DNA of 64,000 nt. Source: Chitinophagaceae bacterium (lineage in GTDB: Bacteria; Bacteroidota; Bacteroidia; Chitinophagales; Chitinophagaceae). How positions within the stretch are numbered: position 1 is the stretch's first letter; every line of letters starts with the position of its first letter. Under the pieces are notes generated by a model. The model was not told the DNA's origin, ran no database searches, and saw only the letters and a list, made by a program, of their open reading frames with translations. A program made the translations under genes and the position numbers. The stretch covers positions 744,001 to 808,000 of the forward strand of contig JADKAJ010000002.1 in NCBI GenBank assembly GCA_016719165.1, written 5' to 3'. Of the stretch, positions 8,173 to 17,056 are shown one piece after another.

Positions 8173-9203
8173 TAATCGTTGCTCCAAACCTTTGTTCCTT
8201 CACTACAATTGGAACAAATATCAATATTTTTCCTTCCTTTTAATATCTGTTGTCTGAATTTACTGTATTCCCCGTTCTTCCAAATCTCTTTAAACGATTT
8301 TTTCTTTAAATCACCCAATTGGTGCTGTGCATCTTTATCAAAACAACAGGGTGCCACCAGCCCATCCCAGGTTATTACCGGGTCATGCCAGAGCCGCCAG
8401 CAATGATTGGCCAGCTTTCCTTTAAATTCATAACCAGTAGCTGTTTTGCGGTAGCGACTGAACTTGTCAAGGGTAGGAATAAGCTGGTTCGGATCTTTCT
8501 CATAGTCATATACCTGGGCGGTTTTAAACCATACATCATCTACGCCGATCTCCCGGCCCAGTTGTTTTACCTCTTCTATCTGGTGTTCATTAGGCTTTAC
8601 CACCAGGAATTGAAATACAATAAATGGTTTACTGCTTTTCAGTTCTTTTTTCCATTTTACAATATTCCTGGCTCCCTCCAGTACTTTATTCAATTGCCCT
8701 CCCACACGGTATTGCTCATACACTTTCTGTGTGGTACCATCTATTGAAATAATTAAACGGTCCAAACCACTTTCAATTGTTCTTTTGGCGTTTTCATCAT
8801 TCAGGTAATGGGCATTAGTGGAAGTGGCTGTATAAATTCTTTTTGCAGATGCGTATTGTACCATTTCCAGGAAACCGGGATTCAGATAAGGCTCTCCCTG
8901 GAAATAAAATACCAGGTATAGCAATTCTTTATGTAACTGGTCAATTGTTTCGCTAAAGAAATCTTTTTGTAACATACCAGTGGGGCGGGTAAAGGCCCGC
9001 AGGCCGCTGGGACATTCGGGACAGCGCAGGTTACAGGAAGTAGTTGGTTCAAATGAAATAGAAATCGGGTAACCCCATTGTACAGGTTTTTTTGTCCATT
9101 TGCTGATGTAGTAACTGCTCAACACCTTCAAACCATTCCAGGCACGGCGGGGGGTAAGCTTGGTAAATAAATTGAAACTGTCTCTTCGGTTGAATCGGCT
9201 CAT
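8172..9203 (-). CDS. Radical SAM/SPASM domain protein
   Basis: A 343-residue radical SAM enzyme. The [4Fe-4S]-SAM motif is CNLRCPEC (Cys57, Cys61, Cys64), preceded by ISISFEPTTS. A C-terminal SPASM-type cysteine cluster (APCCFDKD, then ICSNCSEG) holds an auxiliary cluster. ATG 9203 (MSRFNRRD) is chosen; a further ATG at 9266 would run into the divergent pxpB gene. SPASM proteins modify peptides or act as heme or cofactor maturases. No precursor peptide is visible next to it, and its coupled partner is the DinB protein, so the substrate stays unknown. Confidence 0.85.
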   Translation of the reverse strand: MSRFNRRDSFNLFTKLTPRRAWNGLKVLSSYYISKWTKKPVQWGYPISISFEPTTSCNLRCPECPSGLRAFTRPTGMLQKDFFSETIDQLHKELLYLVFYFQGEPYLNPGFLEMVQYASAKRIYTATSTNAHYLNDENAKRTIESGLDRLIISIDGTTQKVYEQYRVGGQLNKVLEGARNIVKWKKELKSSKPFIVFQFLVVKPNEHQIEEVKQLGREIGVDDVWFKTAQVYDYEKDPNQLIPTLDKFSRYRKTATGYEFKGKLANHCWRLWHDPVITWDGLVAPCCFDKDAQHQLGDLKKKSFKEIWKNGEYSKFRQQILKGRKNIDICSNCSEGTKVWSND

Positions 9204-9244
9204 GGGGGAGTAAAGGTAAGTTGGTATCTTCAAATGCAATTCCG

Positions 9245-9997
9245 ATGAACTACCTGAATATTCCATACCGTATTTTCCCCCTTGGTGATTCAGCGATCAC
9301 TGTTGATTTTGGAAATGTAATTGATGAAGCTGTCAACAACGAAGTAATTGGCCGGTTTCATCAATTAAAAAATTATCCATTACACGGAATGATCGAAATG
9401 ATTCCGGCCTATAGCTCATTGACCATCCGCTATGATGTATGTACGGTCAGAAAAAACACAACGATAGATATTACAGCATTTGATTGGATGAAAAATAAGC
9501 TGGATGAATTACTACAGCTGCCAATGTCAGCACCTCAAACCAGTTCCAGGTTATTGCAGATACCTGTTTGTTATGAAAATGGGTTTGCTCCCGATATTAA
9601 ACAGCTGGCAGCAATTAAAAATTTACCTGTCGAAGAAGTGATACAGGTCCATACCGCAAGAGAATATAAAGTATATATGCTTGGCTTCCTGCCCGGCTTC
9701 GCTTATATGGGTGAACTGGATGAAAAAATCGCCATCCCCCGTAAGGCACAACCACAAATTACTTTTCCGGGGAGTGTGGGCATTGCTGGGAAACAAACAG
9801 GCATATACCCATTGAGATCTCCCGGGGGCTGGCAGATCATTGGGAGAACACCACTTAAACTATTTGATGCAGACAGGGAAGATCCGACACTATTTCAAGC
9901 CGGCGATACAGTGAAGTTTTATTCAATAACAGAGAACAATTTTTATGAAATTCAAAATTCCCTTTCCTTCAAAAGAGGGGACTGGAGTAAAGTATGA
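9245..9997 (+). CDS. pxpB: 5-oxoprolinase subunit PxpB (KipI family)
   Basis: PxpB, PxpC and PxpA together hydrolyse 5-oxo-L-proline (pyroglutamate) to glutamate using ATP. This 250-residue subunit shows the family sequence YKVYMLGFLPGFAYMGEL, then IAIPRK and GSVGIAGKQTGIYPLRSPGGW, and the GRTPLKLFD strand. ATG 9245 starts at MNYLNIPYRIFPLGDSAI, the usual N-terminus; the frame extends only eight codons further. It is divergent from the radical SAM gene with 41 bp between start codons. Its 3' end overlaps pxpC by 4 bp (ATGA). Confidence 0.95.
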   Translation: MNYLNIPYRIFPLGDSAITVDFGNVIDEAVNNEVIGRFHQLKNYPLHGMIEMIPAYSSLTIRYDVCTVRKNTTIDITAFDWMKNKLDELLQLPMSAPQTSSRLLQIPVCYENGFAPDIKQLAAIKNLPVEEVIQVHTAREYKVYMLGFLPGFAYMGELDEKIAIPRKAQPQITFPGSVGIAGKQTGIYPLRSPGGWQIIGRTPLKLFDADREDPTLFQAGDTVKFYSITENNFYEIQNSLSFKRGDWSKV

Positions 9998-10989
9998 GTC
10001 TGAAAGTTATTAAAGCCGGGATACTTGATACCATTCAGGATATGGGCCGCTACGGATACCAGCAGCTGGGGATTAATCCAAACGGAGCGATGGATAAGTA
10101 TGCCATGCAAATAGCCAATGCGCTTGTTGGTAATGATTTACAGGAAGCGGTTATCGAATTACACTTTCCCGGATCGGTTTTCCGGTTTACTCAACCAACT
10201 TTGATTGCGTTAAGTGGTGCTGACTTTTCCCCAAGCATTAACGGTGTACCGGTGCCCTTGCATCATTGCATAGCAGTGAATAAAAAAGATGAACTGCAAT
10301 TTAATAAACCGGTCAGTGGGGCAAGGGCTTATATCGCCGTGCATGGAGGATTGGAAATTAAAGAATGGTTACAAAGCAGGAGTACTAATCTTAAAGCCGG
10401 TGCAGGCGGATTTCGGGGAAGAAACCTGAATAAAAACGATGAACTTTTATTGAAAAGCAAAAATGATTTTTGTTATTTGCTGCAGGGCAATGATTCTAAA
10501 ATATTACCGTGGTTTGCTGGTTTTGCAGCAAATGAGCATTCACCAGAAATATTTTTTTTACCCGGTAATGAATGGGAATGGCTGACTGAAGAATCGAAAA
10601 AAATATTTACCACAACCCCTTTTGTTATTACAGAGCAGTCTGACCGGATGGGATACAGGCTGGAGAATACTCCCCTAATTACCCTTACAAATGAGGAGGT
10701 GGTTTCTTCAGCAGTTGGCTTTGGCACCATACAATTATTGCCTGTTGGAAAACTAATTGTACTTATGGCTGATCACCAGACCACAGGCGGCTACCCCCGG
10801 GTGGCCCATGTTATAACAGCACATCAGTCCAGGCTGGCCCAAATGAAAACAGGTGATGAGATATGGTTCCGGCTGACCGATCATCAAACAGCGGAAGAAT
10901 TGCTGGTAAAACAACAGCAACATTTGCTGCAACTCCAAAATGCTTGTATTTTCAGGTTGCAAGAATATTTACATGCAGATAGATATTAA
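9994..10989 (+). CDS. pxpC: 5-oxoprolinase subunit PxpC (KipA family, biotin-dependent carboxylase-like)
   Basis: A 331-residue partner of PxpB. It opens with the family signature LKVIKAGILDTIQDMGRYGYQQLGI followed by GAMDKYAMQIANALVGN, and has GARAYIAVHGGLE in the middle and the ITEQSDRMGYRLE and LLPVGKLIVLMADHQTTGGYPRVA blocks near the C-terminus. All belong to the AHS2/KipA domain. It starts with an ATGA overlap on the pxpB stop and its last 17 bases overlap the start of pxpA, so the three subunits are likely made at fixed ratio from one message. Confidence 0.95.
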   Translation: MSLKVIKAGILDTIQDMGRYGYQQLGINPNGAMDKYAMQIANALVGNDLQEAVIELHFPGSVFRFTQPTLIALSGADFSPSINGVPVPLHHCIAVNKKDELQFNKPVSGARAYIAVHGGLEIKEWLQSRSTNLKAGAGGFRGRNLNKNDELLLKSKNDFCYLLQGNDSKILPWFAGFAANEHSPEIFFLPGNEWEWLTEESKKIFTTTPFVITEQSDRMGYRLENTPLITLTNEEVVSSAVGFGTIQLLPVGKLIVLMADHQTTGGYPRVAHVITAHQSRLAQMKTGDEIWFRLTDHQTAEELLVKQQQHLLQLQNACIFRLQEYLHADRY

Positions 10990-11710
10990 TTGTGATATGG
11001 GGGAAGGGGTTGGCAGGGAAGAACTTATTATGCCTTTCATCAGTTCTGCCAATATCGCCTGTGGCTATCATGCAGGAGATGCCGAAACCATGTATGATAC
11101 AATGAAGTTATGCAGTAAGTACAATGTTGCGGTTGGTGCACATCCATCTTTTTTTGACCGGGTCAATTTTGGAAGAATAGCAATGCAGTTACCGGTTAAC
11201 GAATTGTATGAACTGGTAACCCAACAGCTTATCATTTTCAGTGAAGTGGCTGAAACGGCAGATCAAAAAATGTTGCATGTAAAACCTCATGGTGCATTGT
11301 ATAATTTATCTGCCCGGGATGCATTGGTAGCGAAGGTGATTGCAGGCGCAGTAAAAGATTTTGACAACAAGCTTATTTTAGTTGGTCTGAGCGGCAGTCA
11401 TTCAATAATGCAGGCGGAAGCTGCAGGATTAAAAACAAGCAACGAAGTTTTTGCTGACCGTACTTACCAGGATGATGGTTCCTTAACCCCCCGGTCACAG
11501 GTCAATGCATTGATTGAGGATGCGGGAAAAGTAATGGAGCAGGTATTACAGATGATAAAAGAAGGAACAGTAACAACGATATCCGGTAAAACCATTCCGG
11601 TTGTTGCAGAAACGATTTGTATTCATGGCGATGGAACGCATGCAGCAGACTTTGCGAAAACTATTCATGATACCTTACAAAAGAACAGCATACTGATTTC
11701 TTCGCCATAG
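10973..11710 (+). CDS. pxpA: 5-oxoprolinase subunit PxpA (LamB/YcsF family)
   Basis: A 245-residue LamB/YcsF protein. The start MQIDINCDMGEG is the near-invariant family N-terminus and fixes ATG 10973, inside the end of pxpC. Other family blocks are NIACGYHAGD, VGAHPSFFDRVNFGRIAM, HVKPHGALYN and EVFADRTYQDDGSL. The NIACGYHAG histidine and the acidic residues near the N-terminus belong to the conserved active-site surface. The transporter gene follows 78 bp downstream on the same strand, which supports a 5-oxoproline uptake and hydrolysis operon. Confidence 0.96.
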   Translation: MQIDINCDMGEGVGREELIMPFISSANIACGYHAGDAETMYDTMKLCSKYNVAVGAHPSFFDRVNFGRIAMQLPVNELYELVTQQLIIFSEVAETADQKMLHVKPHGALYNLSARDALVAKVIAGAVKDFDNKLILVGLSGSHSIMQAEAAGLKTSNEVFADRTYQDDGSLTPRSQVNALIEDAGKVMEQVLQMIKEGTVTTISGKTIPVVAETICIHGDGTHAADFAKTIHDTLQKNSILISSP

Positions 11711-11788
11711 CAACAATGAAGAATGAATATTGCATAATGAGTAAAATCTATGATGGCCTGGTTTTCTGCTGGCCATTGTAGTTCAAAA

Positions 11789-12967
11789 ATGAAAAAGAAT
11801 TCTGCTATACTTGGTGCTGCTTTCCTGATGGCTACTTCTGCAATTGGCCCCGGTTTTTTAACACAAACAAGCCTGTTTACCCAGGAACTGGTTACCAGTT
11901 TTGGTTTTGTTATTCTTATTTCTGTATTACTCGATATTGGTGCACAGCTTAACATCTGGAGAATTATCACCGTAAGCGAACAACGGGCCCAGGATATTGC
12001 CAACAAAGTTTTACCGGGTCTTGGTCTTTTTTTAGCGTCCCTGATTGCGTTTGGCGGATTGATATTTAATATCGGCAATATTGCCGGTACCGGCCTTGGC
12101 CTGAATGTGCTGACAGGAATGGATACAAAAACCGGGGCAATGATCAGTTGTATGATAGCGTTGGGAATCTTTTGGTATAAAGAAGCAGGAAAGCTGATAG
12201 ATATTTTTGTTAAGCTACTTGGCCTGCTGATGATCGGGTTAACAATTTATATTGCTTTTTCCTCCCATCCTCCGGTTGCAGCAGCATTGTACAGAACGAT
12301 ATGGCCGGAAAAGATTGATGTCATCAAAATTGTAACCCTGGTGGGAGGAACAGTGGGTGGTTATATTTCCTTTGCCGGGGCACATCGTTTGATAGATGCC
12401 GGGATCAAAGGAGAAAAAAACCTGTCACAGGTGACAAAAAGTTCTGTCAGTGGTATCCTTATCACTTCCTTTATGCGGTATATTTTATTTTTAGCAGCAT
12501 TGGGGGTGGTATGGCAGGGAATAAAATTATCAGCTGATAATCCTGCCGCTTCAGTATTTCAATCAGCTGCGGGAGAGATAGGGTATAAATTTTTTGGTAT
12601 GGTGATGTGGAGTGCGGCCATTACTTCTGTTGTGGGAGCATCGTACACTTCAGTTTCTTTCTGGAAAACACTATCACCTGTTGTCAGGAACAGGGAAAAA
12701 ATGATCACCAGTGCCTTTATTATTTTGTCCACTATCGTTTTTATCTATGTCGGGCAACCAGTGAAACTATTGGTATTCGCCGGTGCTGTTAACGGGATTA
12801 TTTTACCTGTTGCTTTAGCAGTTATGCTTATTGCAGCTAATAAGGCTGCTGTCGTTAATCAATACAAACACCCGGTATTGTTACAGGTAATTGGCTGGAT
12901 AGTAGTAGTAGCAATGACCTATATGGTATTCATTACTATACAGCAAAGCATTGGAAAATTTCTATAA
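11789..12967 (+). CDS. NRAMP-like transporter linked to 5-oxoprolinase (YcsG type)
   Basis: A 392-residue membrane protein with about 11 transmembrane helices and the overall order of the NRAMP family. The metal-binding motifs are not conserved: the TM1 DPGN position reads GPGF (residues 20-23) and the TM6 MPH position reads GAH in SFAGAHRLID. Genes of this type (Bacillus ycsG) accompany pxpBCA homologues. Loss of the metal ligands together with this linkage suggests it carries 5-oxoproline or a related solute rather than Mn or Fe (inference). ATG 11789 is preferred over 11750 because the first helix follows it directly. Confidence 0.8.
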   Translation: MKKNSAILGAAFLMATSAIGPGFLTQTSLFTQELVTSFGFVILISVLLDIGAQLNIWRIITVSEQRAQDIANKVLPGLGLFLASLIAFGGLIFNIGNIAGTGLGLNVLTGMDTKTGAMISCMIALGIFWYKEAGKLIDIFVKLLGLLMIGLTIYIAFSSHPPVAAALYRTIWPEKIDVIKIVTLVGGTVGGYISFAGAHRLIDAGIKGEKNLSQVTKSSVSGILITSFMRYILFLAALGVVWQGIKLSADNPAASVFQSAAGEIGYKFFGMVMWSAAITSVVGASYTSVSFWKTLSPVVRNREKMITSAFIILSTIVFIYVGQPVKLLVFAGAVNGIILPVALAVMLIAANKAAVVNQYKHPVLLQVIGWIVVVAMTYMVFITIQQSIGKFL

Positions 12968-13007
12968 GGGGGTTATTGTCATTACATGTCTATGCCGGTA
13001 AAAAACA

Positions 13008-13041
13008 AAAAAGCCCAACCATAGGGGAAGTTGAGCTTTTT
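13008..13041 (+). terminator. Intrinsic terminator after the pxp/transporter operon
   Basis: AAAAAGC (13008-13014) pairs with GCTTTTT (13035-13041), and CAAC (13016-13019) with GTTG (13030-13033), with one mismatch between the two stems and a 10-nt loop. The A-run/T-run arrangement works in both directions, so it may also end the convergent L,D-transpeptidase gene. Confidence 0.7.
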
Positions 13042-13069
13042 GTTATCATCCATCCTTGTTTGTGTCCAA

Positions 13070-13828
13070 TCAGCCGTTTAATATTTTAGAGCCAAGCAAA
13101 TAATTCTTGCCGGGATGATAAATGAAAAGACAGGTTCCGTTTTTTATGGTTGTGATAATGTCAGTAGCTTCTTTTTTCGGTACAGCAGGACATCCCCAGC
13201 TGCGACCCATATAACCGCCATTGACTACACGGCTTTCGTTGACATAATCAGCGCCGTGTATTACAATGGTTCTCATCAGGGCTTTATCATTATAACCCGG
13301 ATCGACACCATTGATGCGCAACGACAATCCATGCTTGCCGGTATAGGTATTAGCAGTGATATAAAAACCTAAACTGCTTTGCAGCGATTCGGGTTTATTA
13401 GAGAAGTTGTTGGCATATTCAGCACCCGAATTTTTTCCATGTGCTACATAAGTGTTGGTAATAAGCTTCCTATTGTCAATATCAATTACGTATAGTCTTT
13501 TTCGTTTTGATGACTGGCTGAAATCACAGATTGTTAAATAATTACTACGGCTCACCATTTTCTTCTTTACTAAATGTTGATATCCTTTCCAGGCATGATC
13601 AAAAGCTTCTTTTGACAAGCCATATTGCTGCAGGTCGATGTCATTATATAATGCAGTAGCTGCATCTGCCTCAGCAGTAGTATAAGATGAACCTGTATAT
13701 AAATCCGGAGTAACTGAAACAGTGTGACTGTTTACAGTTTGACGAGATGGGATAATCGTGAACGAGGTGCACAATAATCCCATGGATATTGGAAGAATGA
13801 GTTTTCTCACTGGGGTACGGTTTTTCAA
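13070..13828 (-). CDS. Murein L,D-transpeptidase catalytic domain family protein
   Basis: A 252-residue exported protein with the YkuD_2-type catalytic domain. The conserved VIHGAD histidine and the GRSWGCPAV motif with nucleophile Cys212 are both present. An N-terminal signal peptide (RKLILPISMGLLCTSFTII) places it in the periplasm, where it would make or edit L,D-crosslinks in peptidoglycan. The start used is a TTG at 13828, because the next in-frame ATG (13783) would remove the positively charged part of the signal peptide. It stands alone between a terminator and a long upstream gap. Confidence 0.85.
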   Translation of the reverse strand: MKNRTPVRKLILPISMGLLCTSFTIIPSRQTVNSHTVSVTPDLYTGSSYTTAEADAATALYNDIDLQQYGLSKEAFDHAWKGYQHLVKKKMVSRSNYLTICDFSQSSKRKRLYVIDIDNRKLITNTYVAHGKNSGAEYANNFSNKPESLQSSLGFYITANTYTGKHGLSLRINGVDPGYNDKALMRTIVIHGADYVNESRVVNGGYMGRSWGCPAVPKKEATDIITTIKNGTCLFIYHPGKNYLLGSKILNG

Positions 13829-14023
13829 ACTATCAAACGTAAGGCAAGGCCAAAATATTATCGATTACTTAATAATGCAAGTAATAAAGCATTGTTTTGT
13901 AACTAATTGCGAACAAATACGACAATGCCGGTAATAACTATACGGGAAAATTTACGAGAAAGGGAACTATACCCGGATGAATAAGATTTTAAACAATTGT
14001 TGATGCAGTGCAATCAATTATTC

Positions 14024-15067
14024 TCAGTTCTCCATTATCTTATTGATGTCCCGTTGCTTGGTGATAAACTCACTGGAGTAAATTTTTACCAGCAACATAA
14101 ACATTGATATCAATAACGGGCCAAAGATCAGTCCGATAAAACCAAAGAGGTTCAGTCCTATAATGACGCCGAATACCGTTGTGAGCGGATGAACATTACC
14201 TATTTTTCTCAAAAGTGAAAAGCGTAATACATTATCTACGGTACCGATAACGCCAAAGCCAAAAAATATCATGGCAATGCCCTGCCAGGTCTGTCCATTT
14301 GCCAAAAAGATAATAATAAGCGGTATATATGCCAGTGCAGCACCAATCACCGGTAACATACCCGCAATGCAGGTTACACCAAACCAGAAGAAGGGTTCTT
14401 TCACTCCTATAATAAGGTATCCAATTAATCCCACTATTCCCTGTGCAATTGCCACAACGGGTATCCCCACGGCATTGGACACCACCATCATATTTACCTC
14501 TTTCTCCAGTTTGGTCACATTATCGTCTTTTAAAGGGATGTATTCATAAACTACTCTTTCCATCTGGCGGCCACTGACAAACATAAAGTAGAGAATGAAA
14601 TACATGAAAAAAACAGCGGCCAGTGTATTAAAGGTGGCCCCCAGGATCTTTGGTAGTGCCTGCGTAAGAGAGGTACCCAGTTTATTAATGTTCGCATCGC
14701 TCAGGATCACAATATCAAAGCGTTGTTCGAAATCTGAAGCTACTTTTTTTAAGGCACCCACCAGTTCAGTGGAATGCTCCACCGCATAAGTAACTTTACC
14801 TGACAACATATTGACCAGCATGCCTACGGGTACCAGGATAACGATAAGGGAAATTAACATCAGTAATAAAGCAGCCAACCCTTTCTTCCATTTTTTCTTT
14901 TCTGCCAGGTAAAACATCCAGCGACGCATGAGAATGTATAAGGTAAGGGCACCCAATAAGGCTGGCAAAAAAGAATACAGTTCAATAAATAATACAACTC
15001 CCATCAAAAGGATGAGAATGATAAAAAAAGTTTGCCGTAAGCGATTCTGATCTATTACATTATTCAT
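14024..15067 (-). CDS. AI-2E family (PerM/YdiK-type) membrane permease
   Basis: A 347-residue membrane protein of the AI-2 exporter family (TqsA, PerM, YtvI). Seven or eight hydrophobic helices can be counted, with an extended region between helices 3 and 4 (residues 85-150) and the conserved pattern FFWFGVTCIAGMLPVIGAALAYIPLIIIFLANG broken into helices 5-6. Family members have been linked to AI-2 export and sodium/proton antiport, so the substrate here is open. ATG 15067 is preferred to the GTG two codons upstream. It is followed by 98 bp and then MATE, on the same strand. Confidence 0.85.
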   Translation of the reverse strand: MNNVIDQNRLRQTFFIILILLMGVVLFIELYSFLPALLGALTLYILMRRWMFYLAEKKKWKKGLAALLLMLISLIVILVPVGMLVNMLSGKVTYAVEHSTELVGALKKVASDFEQRFDIVILSDANINKLGTSLTQALPKILGATFNTLAAVFFMYFILYFMFVSGRQMERVVYEYIPLKDDNVTKLEKEVNMMVVSNAVGIPVVAIAQGIVGLIGYLIIGVKEPFFWFGVTCIAGMLPVIGAALAYIPLIIIFLANGQTWQGIAMIFFGFGVIGTVDNVLRFSLLRKIGNVHPLTTVFGVIIGLNLFGFIGLIFGPLLISMFMLLVKIYSSEFITKQRDINKIMEN

Positions 15068-15172
15068 AGCCACAATAAATAGTAAGTATTACAAAGTATG
15101 GAAACAGGGTACTGTAAAACTACCGCAATAATTCAAATCAACCGCTTCCTTACTTTGTAATGCCCGGTGTAA

Positions 15173-16591
15173 TTACACTTTCACTTCTTTCCATTTTCCT
15201 TTCTTAAAATAATAATAAGCAGCAATAGCAATAGCTGTTTCAGCTGCAGGGATAGCAATAAATGCACCAACCGGTCCCCACCCAAATGTATTTACCAGCA
15301 GGTATGCCAAGGGCACCTGGAATAACCAGAAGCCGATAAAATTTATCCAGGTTGGTGTCTTGGTATCACCGGCACCATTCAGTGCCTGTATCATTACCAT
15401 ACCAATACCATAAAAAATATAACCGCAACCGATGATCTGTAAAGCCTGTACCCCATACCGATGAACTTCCGGATCGCTGGTGAAGATGCTGATGATAGGG
15501 GAGGAGAATAAAAGGAACAGCAACATCACCCCTGCCATAAAGATGGCATTGTATTTTGTCGAGAGTAATACGCTTTTTTCTGCCCGGCCTGGTTGTTTGG
15601 CACCGAGGTTCTGTCCTACCAGGGTAGCTGCTGCATTACTCAATCCCCAGGCGGGTAAAATAAAGAACACCACATTTCTGATGGCCACCTGGTAACCTGC
15701 AGAGGCATCGGTGCCACCATATTTTGCCACCAGCACGGCCAGTACGATCCAGCTGCCTGATTGAATGACGAATTGTAAAGTGGCCGGCCAGGCTACTTCT
15801 ACCAGTGTTTTGATCACCGGCGTATCCCACTTAAAATGTACAGCCTTCACTTTGACAATACCTTTACCCCGGAAGAAATGATAACATTGATACAATACAC
15901 CAGTGCCCCGGCCAATCACCGTTGCAATAGCAGCGCCTTTCAATCCTAACTCGGGAAAAGGACCATAACCATTGATGAGCACCGGGCATAAGATAATATT
16001 AATGATACTGGCGATCCACAGGCTTCGCATAGCCATAGCCGCATCACCGGCGCCGCGAAAAATACCATTGATGAGAAAAAGTAAAATAATGACCACACTG
16101 CCGCCCAGCATGATGCGGGTAAAGGTTGTTCCTTCTTTAACTACTTCTTCCGAAGCTCCCATGATACGGAGTATATCGGCAGCAAATACAATTCCTATAA
16201 TGCTGATAATAACTGTTACAGCCAGTGCTATTACTATTGACTGCATACCGGCATGTGCGGCAGCATCAGGATTTTTTTCACCAATACGCCTGGCCACCAC
16301 GGCAGTGGCCGCAGTACTTAAACCAATAGCGATAGAGTAAACGATAGTGATTGCAGATTCTGTCAGTCCCACGGTAGCAATTGCATTCGCACCCAATTTG
16401 CCTACAAAAAACATATCGACCACGGCAAATACTGATTCAAGACTCAATTCAAGAATCATCGGGATAGCCAGTAATACAATAGCACTGCGGATACTGCCCT
16501 GTGTATAGTCATGTGCATCGCCGCGGAGCGATTGTTTGACCAATGAAAAAAAATAGGATAACCTGTTGGTGTTGGTTTTATGTTGCAACAT
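15173..16591 (-). CDS. MATE family efflux transporter
   Basis: A 472-residue exporter with twelve transmembrane helices in two MatE repeats. Recognisable blocks are IPMILELSLESVFAVVDMFFVGKLG at helix 1-2, AIGLSTAATAVVARRIGEKN in the first repeat, and the paired NAAATLVGQNLGAKQPGRAEKS in the second. Such proteins expel cationic or other drugs using sodium or proton gradients. ATG 16591 (MLQHKTNTN) is used because the upstream 16 codons read like noncoding sequence. The divergent hydrogenase operon begins after a 465-bp gap. Confidence 0.92.
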   Translation of the reverse strand: MLQHKTNTNRLSYFFSLVKQSLRGDAHDYTQGSIRSAIVLLAIPMILELSLESVFAVVDMFFVGKLGANAIATVGLTESAITIVYSIAIGLSTAATAVVARRIGEKNPDAAAHAGMQSIVIALAVTVIISIIGIVFAADILRIMGASEEVVKEGTTFTRIMLGGSVVIILLFLINGIFRGAGDAAMAMRSLWIASIINIILCPVLINGYGPFPELGLKGAAIATVIGRGTGVLYQCYHFFRGKGIVKVKAVHFKWDTPVIKTLVEVAWPATLQFVIQSGSWIVLAVLVAKYGGTDASAGYQVAIRNVVFFILPAWGLSNAAATLVGQNLGAKQPGRAEKSVLLSTKYNAIFMAGVMLLFLLFSSPIISIFTSDPEVHRYGVQALQIIGCGYIFYGIGMVMIQALNGAGDTKTPTWINFIGFWLFQVPLAYLLVNTFGWGPVGAFIAIPAAETAIAIAAYYYFKKGKWKEVKV

Positions 16592-17056
16592 GATTGAAAA
16601 TCTTTTGAAATTACAATAAAATGAAATGATAAACAGCAACGGAATGCTGCTGATTGATAAACGGTTGGTCAGAAAAGGGCTCAGTTAACAGTAAGATGCC
16701 AGGCTGAGCAAGGTTAGATTTTCATATTCTTTTGCTTGAAAGAGAAACGAAGATAAGAGGATTAATAATTCCGGGAATCACATAAAGATGTGAATGATGT
16801 TTTTGGAGATTAAGCGGAGTGAAAATCCCTTTTGGGTTATAATAACAATACTAAAACGACTGGTAAGAGTACAATTGCGTTGAGTCTATTACAGTATCCT
16901 GATTGCTGCACTTCAAAAGACAATTTGATGACAGTTACGCATTGCCTGTTTTCGCCAAAATGTTTAAAATCACATATATACTTAACAATAGTCAGCAGTT
17001 TTATAAACCAAATGGTTGGAAATTGGGATGTTTTCACAAACAATAAATCAGTAACC
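16592..17056. other. Intergenic region upstream of the hox operon
   Basis: This 465-bp gap separates the divergent MATE and hoxEF genes. The hoxEF reading frame stays open back to 16832, but that part encodes nothing like HoxE and was excluded. Two structures are visible: a perfect inverted repeat TCACAT-AAAG-ATGTGA (16778-16793) and a GCTCAG/CTGAGC pair about 20 bp apart near 16680-16715. I could not find a convincing -24/-12 sigma-54 promoter or a clear TAnnTTTG box with a good -33 partner. The hox promoter is probably here but unassigned. Confidence 0.5.
16778..16793. promoter_or_regulatory. Perfect inverted repeat upstream of hoxEF
   Basis: TCACAT (16778-16783) and ATGTGA (16788-16793) pair exactly across AAAG. 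It lies 264 bp upstream of the hoxEF ATG. The half-sites are in the opposite order to a Crp site. It could be an operator or a short RNA hairpin in a long leader. Confidence 0.3.

Noticed and set aside
16680..16720. Sigma-54 promoter near hox
   Set aside because: A TGGCA is present only on the opposite strand and has no TTGC partner at the right distance.
16778..16793. Crp binding site
   Set aside because: Half-sites are inverted in order (TCACA first) relative to a TGTGA-N6-TCACA site.
16832..17056. N-terminal extension of the hoxEF frame
   Set aside because: Seventy-five codons are open but show Cys/His-rich, unstructured sequence unlike HoxE, and the domain begins just after ATG 17057.
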